A stretch of DNA of 25,396 bases from JBBQDZ01 sp038237515 (GTDB lineage: Bacteria > Actinomycetota > Thermoleophilia > Gaiellales > Gaiellaceae). This document shows positions 1 through 7,068 of the stretch, piece after piece. The stretch lies in the NCBI GenBank assembly GCA_038237515.1, contig JBBRYP010000065.1, positions 1-25,396 of the forward strand. The letters are read 5' to 3'. Within the stretch, counting starts at the first letter, position 1. Each line of letters starts with the position of its first letter. The notes below the pieces were generated by a model. It made no database searches. It was not told the DNA's origin and saw only the letters and a program-made list of their open reading frames with translations. The position numbers and the translations under genes were made by a program.

Positions 1-211
1 GAAGCTGAACGCTGCCCTGATCCCGACCAGGCGCTCAAGCAGCGGCAACCGCTACCGCTACCTCGACCGGACCGCGACCGCTCGCCTCGGCTACCGCTAC
101 CGGCTCCAACTCGTCCGCCTGGACGGGACGCGGGTGTGGGCGGGCGACTCTGTCACCGCCACCGCCTCGCCAGCGCAGGCGCAACCTGCGTCGAGGCGCG
201 GCGCAGCTTGA
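1..211 (+). CDS. C-terminal fragment of a secreted or surface protein, Ig/fibronectin-like end (5' truncated)
   Basis: An open frame enters from the left edge (first full codon at base 2) and stops at TGA 209-211, leaving about 69 codons. The visible part has alternating Tyr/Arg/Leu strands, with a Y-R-Y-L-D-R-T segment followed by G-Y-R-Y-R-L-Q-L-V and then a D-G-T-R-V-W turn. This is the pattern of the last beta strands of fibronectin-III or FlgD-like Ig domains that close many secreted bacterial proteins. The tail is Ala/Gln/Pro-rich and looks disordered. The gene converges on the leftward glycosyltransferase gene, with 48 bp between the two stops. The fold assignment is an inference from strand pattern only, and the rest of the protein is outside the window. 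Confidence 0.6.
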   Translation, partial: KLNAALIPTRRSSSGNRYRYLDRTATARLGYRYRLQLVRLDGTRVWAGDSVTATASPAQAQPASRRGAA

Positions 212-259
212 GTTCCAGCGAAGCCGAGAGGAAACAGTCGAAGGCTAGCGCGACTCGAA

Positions 260-1207
260 TCAGCGGAGATCCTTGTTCGACTCCATGTCGAACCACATGG
301 CGAAGAGGGTGAACTGCGAGCCGAAGATGAGCAGCAATGCGACAAGCACCACGGTCGCCGCCGTGATCTGGTTGCCCAGCGCGCGGAGCACGATTTCCGC
401 GATTCCGAGCCCGAGCCCGAGGACTGACATCAGCAGGCCGAGCCCGTAGAAGAAGACGAGCGGGTGGAAGTCCCGGATCACGTACTTCTCGCGCATCCGC
501 CAGAAGAAGCCCTTCACGAGCAGCCACGAGATCGACGGCACCACCCTGCGCAGCCGGATCCCGCTCCGCTCGCCGACGCCGTAGATCGGGCGGGAGGGGA
601 AGTCGCGCACCCGCGCGTTCGTCACGTTCAGGTGCACGAGAATGTCGTTCGGGAAGCCGTAGCGCGTGTAGATGCGGTCGAGGTCGAGGAGGCGGAGGGT
701 GCCGAGGCCGATCGCGGTGTACCCGGCCTGGGAGTCGGCGACGTGCCAGTAGCCGGACGCGATCTTCGTCAGCAGCGAGAGGACGGCGTTGCCGAGATAG
801 CGCGTGCGCGGGATCAGCTCCCAGGCCTGGCCGGAGAAGAGGCGGTTGGCCTTCGCGTAGTCGACCTCCCCGCGCGCTACCGGCCCGGCGAGGACTGCCA
901 GCTCCGCCGGGTCCATCTGGTTGTCCGCGGCCATCACGCACGTCACGTCCGCGTCCTCCTCGAGTGCACGGCGGTAGCCGGTGACGATCGCCGCGCCCAC
1001 GCCCTGGTTGCGCTCGTGCCGGAGCAGCACGACCCTCGGGTCGTTTGCGGCCCTCTCCTGTGCGCGCTGCGCGGTCGCGTCCCTGGAGGCGTCGTCGACG
1101 ACGTAGACGCGGTCGACGAAGTCGGGGATGCCGGCGAGCGTCTCGCTGACGAGGGCCTCCTCGTCGAACGCGGGGACGACGACCGCGACTCGCTTGCCTT
1201 CGAGCAC
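260..1207 (-). CDS. Membrane-anchored family 2 glycosyltransferase (DPM1/AglD-like)
   Basis: A 315-residue GT-A glycosyltransferase. The N-terminus has the nucleotide-binding strand VAVVVPAFDEE followed by VYVVDDASRDAT, and an M-A-A-D-N-Q-M-D segment at the usual DxD position. The C-terminal third carries two hydrophobic helices (around F-F-Y-G-L-G-L-L-M and V-V-L-V-A-L-L-L-I-F), so the catalytic domain faces the cytoplasm. Family members transfer sugar from a nucleotide donor to polyprenyl phosphate or to a growing lipid-linked glycan. I chose the GTG at 1207 because it gives the normal family start (LEGKRVAVVVPAF) and lies 14 bp after the stop of the upstream Wzz-like gene. The same frame stays open much further upstream, but there it is only a shadow of that gene. 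It is the last gene of the leftward operon beginning at 4211. Substrate unknown. Confidence 0.88.
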   Translation of the reverse strand: MLEGKRVAVVVPAFDEEALVSETLAGIPDFVDRVYVVDDASRDATAQRAQERAANDPRVVLLRHERNQGVGAAIVTGYRRALEEDADVTCVMAADNQMDPAELAVLAGPVARGEVDYAKANRLFSGQAWELIPRTRYLGNAVLSLLTKIASGYWHVADSQAGYTAIGLGTLRLLDLDRIYTRYGFPNDILVHLNVTNARVRDFPSRPIYGVGERSGIRLRRVVPSISWLLVKGFFWRMREKYVIRDFHPLVFFYGLGLLMSVLGLGLGIAEIVLRALGNQITAATVVLVALLLIFGSQFTLFAMWFDMESNKDLR

Positions 1208-1221
1208 GTTGCCCGGGGAGG

Positions 1222-2142
1222 TTACTGCGCGGGTCGGCTCGGAAGCCTCGCGGCGATCGGCTCCCAGAGCAGCGCCGCCAGAGCTGCGAGGAAGAGCCCG
1301 ATGACCCCGCCGACAAGAGCGGACGAGCGCCGGCCGGGCGGCGTGCCCCGGTGCGCCCGCGCCGGCTCGACGATGCGCGCCCGCTCGATCTGCCGGCCGA
1401 GTGTCTGGAGGTCGCGGAGCGTCAGCTGCGCCTGCTCGAGGTTCGCCCGGCGCTGCTCGTTGAACTGGATCACGTTGTTCAGGTTGGCGAGGACGATCAG
1501 CTTCTCGGCGGGCGAGATCGAGTGGTTGGCGAGCAGCTCCTTCTGCTGCTGCTCGGCGAACGCAAGCCGGGCGAGGACCTTCACGCGCTCGCGGACGCTC
1601 CGTGCGAAGCGTGCGTCGTAGGTCCTGAGCTTCTGGTCGACGTAGGTCGAGGAGCGCACGACGACGATCGCGCCGAGCCGGTTCGCCGCGATCACCTCCT
1701 TGCGCGCCGGAAGCCCCGTCACGGTGATCTCGAACAACGGCGTGCCGAGGTTTCCCGCCTTGGTCTTGATCCCGGGAGCGAACCGGGCGGAGACCGCCCC
1801 GGTGAGCTTCGCGGGCTTGACCCCGATCTGCCCTGCGAGCTCGCGGAGCGTCGATCGTGCGGTGATGACCTCGTTCGCGAGCGCGACTGCGGTACTCAGA
1901 TTCTGGATCGGGCTGGTGCCTCCGGGCGGGAACGGTTGTCCGAGATAGACGACGGCGGCCGCGTCGAACTGCGTGCTCTTGCTCAGGGAGAGAAGGATGC
2001 CGACGAGGATGCCCGCCGCGAGCCCGGCCGCGAGCAGCCACCAGCGCGCGCCGATCGCGCGGGCGTAGCGCCCGAAGTCGACCTCCTGCTCGTCCTCGAA
2101 CTCGGGATCCGGGCGTCGCCTCCGCTCGCTGTCGACGCTCAT
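1222..2142 (-). CDS. Wzz-like polysaccharide chain-length / co-polymerase protein
   Basis: A 306-residue protein with the two-helix layout of polysaccharide co-polymerases. A charged cytoplasmic N-terminus of about 30 residues leads to a membrane helix at about 34-54 (WWLLAAGLAAGILVGILL). A long extracytoplasmic part follows, with heptad-like, Gln/Leu-rich stretches (around E-Q-Q-Q-K-E-L-L and A-N-L-E-Q-A-Q-L-T-L). A second helix lies near 276-296, and the C-terminus is short. There is no Walker-type tyrosine-kinase domain, so it resembles Wzz or the membrane half of split BY-kinase systems. Its ATG overlaps the stop of the upstream epimerase (ATGA), implying translational coupling. In this setting it would set glycan chain length together with the Wzy-like protein at 9444-10799. 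Confidence 0.8.
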   Translation of the reverse strand: MSVDSERRRRPDPEFEDEQEVDFGRYARAIGARWWLLAAGLAAGILVGILLSLSKSTQFDAAAVVYLGQPFPPGGTSPIQNLSTAVALANEVITARSTLRELAGQIGVKPAKLTGAVSARFAPGIKTKAGNLGTPLFEITVTGLPARKEVIAANRLGAIVVVRSSTYVDQKLRTYDARFARSVRERVKVLARLAFAEQQQKELLANHSISPAEKLIVLANLNNVIQFNEQRRANLEQAQLTLRDLQTLGRQIERARIVEPARAHRGTPPGRRSSALVGGVIGLFLAALAALLWEPIAARLPSRPAQ

Positions 2143-3056
2143 CGGGCGAGCACTCTAGCCAGCGCCCACTGCCACTGAGCCGTCAACCCCTCCTCGAGCG
2201 CGACCCGCGGTTCCCACCCGAGCTCGGCGCGGATGCGCGTGGTGTCGGCTGCGGTCCGTCGTACGTCGCCTGCCGCCTCGCGCCCGCCACGGACCTCGAG
2301 CCGCCGCCCGGAGATGCGCTGCGCAAGCTCGATCGCCTCGCTCATCGTCGCCTCGCCGCCGCCGCCGACGTTGTAGGTCGTGCCGGACGGCGCACCCTCC
2401 ATCGCAGCGATCGTGGCCGCGACGGCGTCGGCGACGTAGGTGAAGCCACGCGAGCGCGAGCCGTCGCCGTAGAGCTCGAACGGACGCTCTTGGACGAGCG
2501 CTGTCACGATCCGCGTGAACGCCATGTCCGGGCGCTGGCGGGGCCCGTAGACCGTGAAGTAGCGCAGCGCGACGACGTCCAGGTCGAAGCTGCCGGCATA
2601 GGCGCAAGCGAGGTGCTCGCAGGCGAGCTTCGTGATCCCGTACGGCGAGATCGGCTGCGGGACGAGCTCCTCCGGCGTGGGGTAGCGCTCGGCGTTCCCG
2701 TACACCGACGAGGAGGAGGCGAAGACGACGCGCACCGCGGCCGCCGCGGCCGCCTCGAAGACGCGCTGCGTCGCGAGGATGTTGCGCCGCACGTACTGCT
2801 CGAAAACATCGCCGAAGCTCCGCACGCCCGGTTGCCCGGCGAGGTGGAAGACCCCGTCGACGCCGTCGAGCTCGAGCGGCTCGAGCGCGAGGTCGATGCG
2901 CACGACCTCCCGGCCGGAAGCGTTCTCCTCCTTCAGGGCTTCGTCGTAGTAGTCGGTGAAGGCGTCGACGCCCACCACCGTGTGACCCGCCGCCTCGAGT
3001 GCCTCGACGAGGTGCGAGCCGATGAACCCGGCCGAGCCGGTCACGACATATCTCAC
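2139..3056 (-). CDS. NAD-dependent sugar-nucleotide epimerase/dehydratase (extended SDR)
   Basis: A 305-residue extended short-chain dehydrogenase. The Rossmann motif GSAGFIG lies at residues 7-13. An acidic strand end (G-V-D-A-F-T-D-Y-Y) suits NAD binding, followed by FHLAGQPGV, the Ser-rich ASSSSVYG strand and the catalytic Y139-x3-K143 (YGITK). The substrate-binding YGPRQRP and the late R-G-F-T-Y-V-A-D-A segment are also present. Family members are UDP-glucose or UDP-glucuronate 4-epimerases and related dehydratases, and I cannot fix the substrate. The start is GTG at 3056, putting MRYVVTG directly on the first strand. It sits 21 bp after the GT-B gene and overlaps the next gene by 4 bp. 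Its likely job is to make a nucleotide sugar for the glycan built by this locus. Confidence 0.9.
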   Translation of the reverse strand: MRYVVTGSAGFIGSHLVEALEAAGHTVVGVDAFTDYYDEALKEENASGREVVRIDLALEPLELDGVDGVFHLAGQPGVRSFGDVFEQYVRRNILATQRVFEAAAAAAVRVVFASSSSVYGNAERYPTPEELVPQPISPYGITKLACEHLACAYAGSFDLDVVALRYFTVYGPRQRPDMAFTRIVTALVQERPFELYGDGSRSRGFTYVADAVAATIAAMEGAPSGTTYNVGGGGEATMSEAIELAQRISGRRLEVRGGREAAGDVRRTAADTTRIRAELGWEPRVALEEGLTAQWQWALARVLAR

Positions 3057-3077
3057 AGCGGCACCACGGAAGGCACC

Positions 3078-4211
3078 CTAGTGCCCGGCTGGAGCGCCGG
3101 CAGCTTGACGGCGCTCGAGCCTCAGCTCCTCGTACAGGCGCTCGTGCGCCCCGGCCGCCGCGTCCCAGCCGAGCGCGCGCCGGGCCGCCAGAGCGCCGCG
3201 AAAGGACTCCTCCGGACTCGCGAAGAGCAAGCGCACCGCCTCCGCGAGCGCGACCGGGTCGCCGGCGGGAACGACGGCCCCGGCCCCGTAGCGGCGCACC
3301 GTGTCACCGAGGCCTCCGACGTCGGAGACGATCGCGGGGCGGGCGTGACCGAGACCGAGCGCGAGAACGCCGGAGGCATCCGCCGAGCGGTAGGGCAGGA
3401 CGACGGCGGCGGCCGAGGCAAGCAGAGGCGGCACGTCCTCGTCCGGGACGAAGCCGAGCCGCCACTCGACGCGATCCTCGACGCCGAGCTCGGCCGCGAG
3501 CCTCTGCAGCGGCTCGACCGGCTCGACCGGATCGCCCGCGACCAGCAGGCGCGCCGCCGGCACGAGGGCGAGCGCGCGCAGCAGGACGTCGAGGCCCTTG
3601 TAGGCACGAATGAGCCCGAAGAAGAGCAATGTCGTACCGTTGGGCGGTGAGGGCTCGTGGTCGGACGACTCGAACACCGGATGCGGGACGAGCGCGATGC
3701 GTGCGCGCTCGACCCCTGCCATGGCGAGCTCCTCCACGCCTCGCTGCGAGTGCACGACGACGCGATCGGCGGCGCGGCAGATTGCGATCCAGTCCTCGCG
3801 GTGCCGACCCGAGCGACGTCCCAGGAGGTCATGGGCGGTGAAGACCGTCGGGCGCGCCCGGGCGCATGCACGCAACCAGCCGACGTCGCGCTGCGGCAGC
3901 GCAAGCCACTGGACGTGCACGACGTCGGGCGCGAGCGACCCGAGCCGGCGTCGCAGCCGCGCGACGCTAGGCAGGTACTCCGCCGCCTTCGCGACTCTGT
4001 GCAGGCGGGAGCGCGGCGAGAAGCGTCGCAATCGCGCGCCGAGCGGGAAGAAGAGCTCGTCGCGCGTGTAGCCGTCCGGGGCAGGGGCCTCTCCGTAGGC
4101 GTAACGCGAGGTGAGGAGCGTGACGTCGTGCCGCCGGCGCGCGAGGGCGCTCGCCAGGCTGTGGTCGTACGGCGGCGTGTAGCTCGGGAGGTCGAGGAGC
4201 GCGACGCGCAC
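3078..4211 (-). CDS. GT-B (family 4-like) glycosyltransferase
   Basis: A 377-residue two-domain GT-B glycosyltransferase. The N-domain begins MRVALLDLPSYTPPYDHSLA, where an acceptor site would form, and continues with V-V-H-V-Q-W and V-F-T-A-H-D-L-L strands typical of GT4. The C-domain opens with L-L-F-F-G-L-I-R-A-Y-K-G-L-D, the classic RxxKG-type donor loop. Around residues 276-305 it has D-A-S-G-V-L-A-L-G and A-I-V-S-D-V-G-G-L, where the donor nucleotide binds. The usual E-x7-E motif is not obvious there. The start is GTG at 4211, just across a 50-bp gap from the divergent sugar-transferase gene. It is the first gene of the leftward operon to 260. It probably adds one sugar to the lipid-linked repeat unit in the cytoplasm; linkage unknown. 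Confidence 0.88.
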   Translation of the reverse strand: MRVALLDLPSYTPPYDHSLASALARRRHDVTLLTSRYAYGEAPAPDGYTRDELFFPLGARLRRFSPRSRLHRVAKAAEYLPSVARLRRRLGSLAPDVVHVQWLALPQRDVGWLRACARARPTVFTAHDLLGRRSGRHREDWIAICRAADRVVVHSQRGVEELAMAGVERARIALVPHPVFESSDHEPSPPNGTTLLFFGLIRAYKGLDVLLRALALVPAARLLVAGDPVEPVEPLQRLAAELGVEDRVEWRLGFVPDEDVPPLLASAAAVVLPYRSADASGVLALGLGHARPAIVSDVGGLGDTVRRYGAGAVVPAGDPVALAEAVRLLFASPEESFRGALAARRALGWDAAAGAHERLYEELRLERRQAAGAPAGH

Positions 4212-4229
4212 CGGTGGCAGTCTAGGGGG

Positions 4230-4254
4230 AGGTCTTCTCTCTCCAGAAGGGCCT
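4230..4254. promoter_or_regulatory. Hairpin between two divergent start codons
   Basis: The whole 50-bp space between the divergent starts (4211 and 4262) holds a near-perfect inverted repeat: AGGTCTTCT at 4230-4238, a 6-base loop, and AGAAGGGCCT at 4245-4254, with one bulge and one G.T wobble. The right arm contains the GAAGGG stretch that serves as Shine-Dalgarno for the rightward gene. It could be an operator or a translational control hairpin. The structure is visible; the function is inference. Confidence 0.4.
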
Positions 4255-4261
4255 TGCGACC

Positions 4262-4897
4262 GTGAGCCGCACGCTCAAGCACGCCGCCGACCGCGCCTTG
4301 GCGGCGCTCCTGCTCGCGGGATCCTCCCCCGTTCTCCTCGGGATCTCGGCGTGGATCGTCGCCGCCGACGGGCGCCCTGTCTTCCTGCGCCAGCGCCGGG
4401 CCGGCAAGGACGGCGTGCCGTTTCGCATGTTCAAGTTCCGGACGATGGTGCGAGACGCGCTGGAGCAGGGCGAGAAGATGGGGCTCGAAGACCCATTCGG
4501 TGTCGTCAAGGACGATCCCCGCATCACGCGCAGCGGGCGCTTCCTGCGGCGCACCGGGCTCGACGAGCTGCCGCAGCTCCTGAACGTCCTCCGCGGCGAG
4601 ATGAGCCTCGTCGGCCCTCGCCCCGATCTCGTGGAGCAGGCCAGCCGCTACACGGAGTCCGACCGTCGCCGGCTCGAGGTGCTCCCCGGCATCACCGGGT
4701 GGGCGCAGGTACAGGGGCGGGAGGAGATCCCGTGGCCGCAGCGGATCGAGCTCGACATCTGGTACTTCGAGCACTGGTCGCTCGCTCTCGACCTCAAGAT
4801 CCTGTGGCTCACCTTCGCTCAGTTCTCGCGGGACGAGCCCGAGCCGATCGAGGACTCGATGAACATCGAGCGCGCCCGGCAGGGGGCGAAGCCGTGA
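4262..4897 (+). CDS. Monotopic phosphoglycosyl transferase (bacterial sugar transferase, WbaP/PglC-like)
   Basis: A 211-residue bacterial sugar transferase of the short catalytic-domain form, without the N-terminal four-helix and Rossmann part of full-length WbaP. A hydrophobic re-entrant helix lies at about 12-35. It is followed by F-L-R-Q-R-R-A-G, M-F-K-F-R-T-M, the Asp-Glu catalytic pair at D101-E102 (GLDELPQLLNVL), GPRP at 118-121 and P-G-I-T-G-W-A-Q-V. These enzymes move a sugar-1-phosphate from a UDP-sugar to undecaprenyl phosphate, which is the priming step of glycan assembly. The start is GTG at 4262 with AAGGG upstream. Its stop overlaps the GTG of the next gene by 4 bp. It heads a three-gene rightward operon and is probably the initiating enzyme of this locus. 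Confidence 0.93.
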   Translation: MSRTLKHAADRALAALLLAGSSPVLLGISAWIVAADGRPVFLRQRRAGKDGVPFRMFKFRTMVRDALEQGEKMGLEDPFGVVKDDPRITRSGRFLRRTGLDELPQLLNVLRGEMSLVGPRPDLVEQASRYTESDRRRLEVLPGITGWAQVQGREEIPWPQRIELDIWYFEHWSLALDLKILWLTFAQFSRDEPEPIEDSMNIERARQGAKP

Positions 4898-5889
4898 CGG
4901 CGACCGCGGCCGCGCAGCTCGAGGAGGTGGCGCCGGACGCCTGGGACGATCTGCTGGCCGCGCGCGGCGTCCCCGATGTCTACTTCCGGCGCGACTACCT
5001 GGAGGCTGCCGCCGTGCTGGAGCCCGGGCGGCCCCGCTACCTCCGCGTCGCAGCCGAAGCCGGCGAAGTTTTCTTCCCCTGCGTCCTGCGGCCGCACAAA
5101 GGAGGTGTCGACGCGACGAGCCCGATGGGGTACGGCGGCCCGGTGGGCGCAGGCTCCTCGCCGCCGCTCGAGGCCTTCCACGCACTCTACGAGCACTGGT
5201 CTACCGAGAACGACGTGCTGACGACGTTCGTCCGCTTCCACCCGCTCCTGCGGAACGACCGCTCGTCGAAGTTCCATCGCGAGCCCGTTGCCGGGTCGGT
5301 GTCGTGGCGCCTCGCCGGCGAGCTCCTGACCGGGATGCACGCACACCATCGCCGGGCCGTGCGCAAGGCCGAGCGAGCTCCCGTGCAGGTGGCGGTCGAG
5401 GCCGCACCTGCGGCGCTCGACGCGTTCGTGGCGCTCTACGAGGAGACGATGAGGCGGCAGGGGGCGGGGGGCTACTACTTCTTTCCCGCGGAGTACTGGC
5501 AGCGTCTGCTCGCGCTCGGCGAGCGGCTCGTGCTAGTGGAGGGCCGGCTCGGCGGCGAGCTTGCCGCCGCCGTGCTTTGCCTTGCCTCGCCGCCGTGGCT
5601 CCACTACCACCTCGGCGCGAGCGCAGACGCCGGACGTGCGACCGGCGCCAGCCACCTACTGATGCTCGCAGCGGCGCGCTGGGCGCAGGAGCGCGGCTAC
5701 GAGCAGTTCCACCTGGGCGCCGGCGTCGGCGGCGGCGGGGGGCCGCTTCTCGACTGGAAGCGGCGGTTCGCCCCCGGCGAGCTGCGCGAGCAGTGGATCG
5801 GCAAGGCGATCCACAACCCCGGGCGCTATCGCAGGCTGACCGGGACGCTCTCCTACGACGGGTTCTTCCCGGCCTACCGGCGGCCTTGA
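4894..5889 (+). CDS. FemAB/GNAT-fold transferase in a polysaccharide operon
   Basis: A 331-residue protein resembling the FemAB-like, BioF2-type GNAT superfamily. The features are a G-M-H-A-H-H-R-R-A-V-R-K-A block near residue 150, a hydrophobic L-H-Y-H-L-G-A-S strand near 236, and A-S-H-L-L-M-L-A-A-A-R-W-A followed by F-H-L-G-A-G near 272. The closing W-K-R-R-F-A-P-G lies near 288. FemAB proteins transfer amino acids from tRNA to peptidoglycan peptides; related proteins are common in exopolysaccharide loci, where their acyl donors are mostly unknown. GTG at 4894 overlaps the previous stop (GTGA) and has AGGGGG at a good distance, so the much longer open frame upstream is not used. The stop overlaps the TTG start of the ATP-grasp gene. 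A role in acyl or aminoacyl decoration of the glycan is inference. Confidence 0.82.
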   Translation: MTATAAAQLEEVAPDAWDDLLAARGVPDVYFRRDYLEAAAVLEPGRPRYLRVAAEAGEVFFPCVLRPHKGGVDATSPMGYGGPVGAGSSPPLEAFHALYEHWSTENDVLTTFVRFHPLLRNDRSSKFHREPVAGSVSWRLAGELLTGMHAHHRRAVRKAERAPVQVAVEAAPAALDAFVALYEETMRRQGAGGYYFFPAEYWQRLLALGERLVLVEGRLGGELAAAVLCLASPPWLHYHLGASADAGRATGASHLLMLAAARWAQERGYEQFHLGAGVGGGGGPLLDWKRRFAPGELREQWIGKAIHNPGRYRRLTGTLSYDGFFPAYRRP

Positions 5890-7025
5890 GGCCGGCGGTC
5901 GCCTTCGGACTGCTCCACGCGGGGCTCGCGCTGACGCGGGCGCTCGGACGCCGGCGCATCGCCGGTCTCGCCGGGGTGGTGCTGACGGCGTCCGACTTCG
6001 GGCTTTCCTCTCGCTATCTCGACCGGCGCTTTCGCTGCGCGTCCGACGAGGAGGCGCTGCAGGCGCTCCGCGAGCTCGCGGCCGGGGGGCGCCTCGTGCT
6101 CTTCCCCGAGCGCGACGAGCACGTCGAGCTGATCCTGCGCCGCTGGGACGAGGTTCGCACGCTCGCCGAGGTCCCTCTCCCGGACGACCCCGGGATCGTC
6201 CGCCGCCTGCGCCGCAAGGAGCTGCTGCCGGCGGTCGCGGCGGTCGCAGGCGTCCCTTCGCCCCGGACGCTCGCAGCCTCCTCCGAGGAGGCGATCCGCG
6301 CCGCCGGTCTTCACCCCCCCTTCCTCGTCAAGCCCTCCGAAGGCCAGGGCTTCGCGCTTCAATTCGGCCAAAAGGTCGTCGTCGCCGAGACGGTGGACGA
6401 GGCCGTCGCGGCCTGGCGGCGGGCGCACGACCACGGCTTCGAGACAATCGTCCAGGAGCTCATCCCCGGCTCGCACGAGCGCGTCCACTCGCTCTTCACC
6501 TACCTGGGGCGGGACGGGGAGCCGCTCGGCGGCGTCGTCGGCCGCAAGGTGCGCCAGGGACCCCTGCGCTTCGGGACGAGCGCCGTCTTCGAGTCGCACT
6601 ACGACCCGCTCGTCGAGGAGCTCGGCCTTCGGCTCCTGCTATCGGTCGGCTACCGGGGCTTCGCCCACGTCGAGTTCGCCTGGGACGAACGGGACGGGAC
6701 GTACAAGCTGCTCGAGGTGAACACCCGCCTGCCCGTCTGGGCAGGCCTCGGGATGACGCCGGGCTTCGACCTCGCGACGCTCGCCTACCGCGACCTCTGC
6801 GGCCAGCAGGTCGAGGGCATCGGCCATCTCCCGGATGGGCCGACCTGGATCTATCTGGGGAAGGACGTGTACGTCGCAGCGCAGATGGCCCGCCGCCGTG
6901 AGCTGGACGCCCGAGGCTTCCTCGAGCCGTACGCACGCCGCCGGAAGGTGCGCGCGACGTGGGCGCTCGACGACCCCGGGCCCGCGGTCTCGTCGCTGCG
7001 GTACCTCGCCTCGCGCGCGGGGTGA
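5886..7025 (+). CDS. ATP-grasp ligase
   Basis: A 379-residue ATP-grasp protein. The N-terminal region (to about 100) has the pre-ATP-grasp alternation, and the central lobe carries F-L-V-K-P-S-E-G-Q-G near 146-155. A hinge V-Q-E-L-I-P-G-S follows, and the metal-binding pair lies in L-L-E-V-N-T-R-L (E277, N279). ATP-grasp enzymes activate a carboxylate as acyl phosphate and join it to an amine or thiol. I chose TTG at 5886 because it overlaps the previous stop as TTGA, the same coupling used elsewhere in this window; a weaker alternative is the GTG within V-V-L-T-A-S-D. As the third gene of the operon starting at 4262, it probably supplies or attaches an amino-acid-like or other amide group. 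The substrate is unknown. Confidence 0.82.
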   Translation: MRPAVAFGLLHAGLALTRALGRRRIAGLAGVVLTASDFGLSSRYLDRRFRCASDEEALQALRELAAGGRLVLFPERDEHVELILRRWDEVRTLAEVPLPDDPGIVRRLRRKELLPAVAAVAGVPSPRTLAASSEEAIRAAGLHPPFLVKPSEGQGFALQFGQKVVVAETVDEAVAAWRRAHDHGFETIVQELIPGSHERVHSLFTYLGRDGEPLGGVVGRKVRQGPLRFGTSAVFESHYDPLVEELGLRLLLSVGYRGFAHVEFAWDERDGTYKLLEVNTRLPVWAGLGMTPGFDLATLAYRDLCGQQVEGIGHLPDGPTWIYLGKDVYVAAQMARRRELDARGFLEPYARRRKVRATWALDDPGPAVSSLRYLASRAG

Positions 7026-7038
7026 CTGCACGGCGAGG

Positions 7039-7068
7039 GGCGCCTGTCCGGCGGGGGAGGCGGGCGCC
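7039..7068. terminator. Weak GC hairpin between convergent genes
   Basis: The 43-bp convergent gap has GGCGCC at 7039-7044 and again at 7063-7068, each self-complementary and able to pair with the other across 18 bases. Outer G.T wobbles are possible at 37-38 with 69-70. There is no clear T-run. It could terminate both converging transcripts, but the evidence is thin. Confidence 0.25.

Noticed and set aside
4351..4893. Upstream extension of the FemAB-like frame
   Set aside because: The frame is open but lies over the sugar transferase and reads as Arg/Ala-rich nonsense. GTG at 4894 with a Shine-Dalgarno and the GTGA overlap is the better start.
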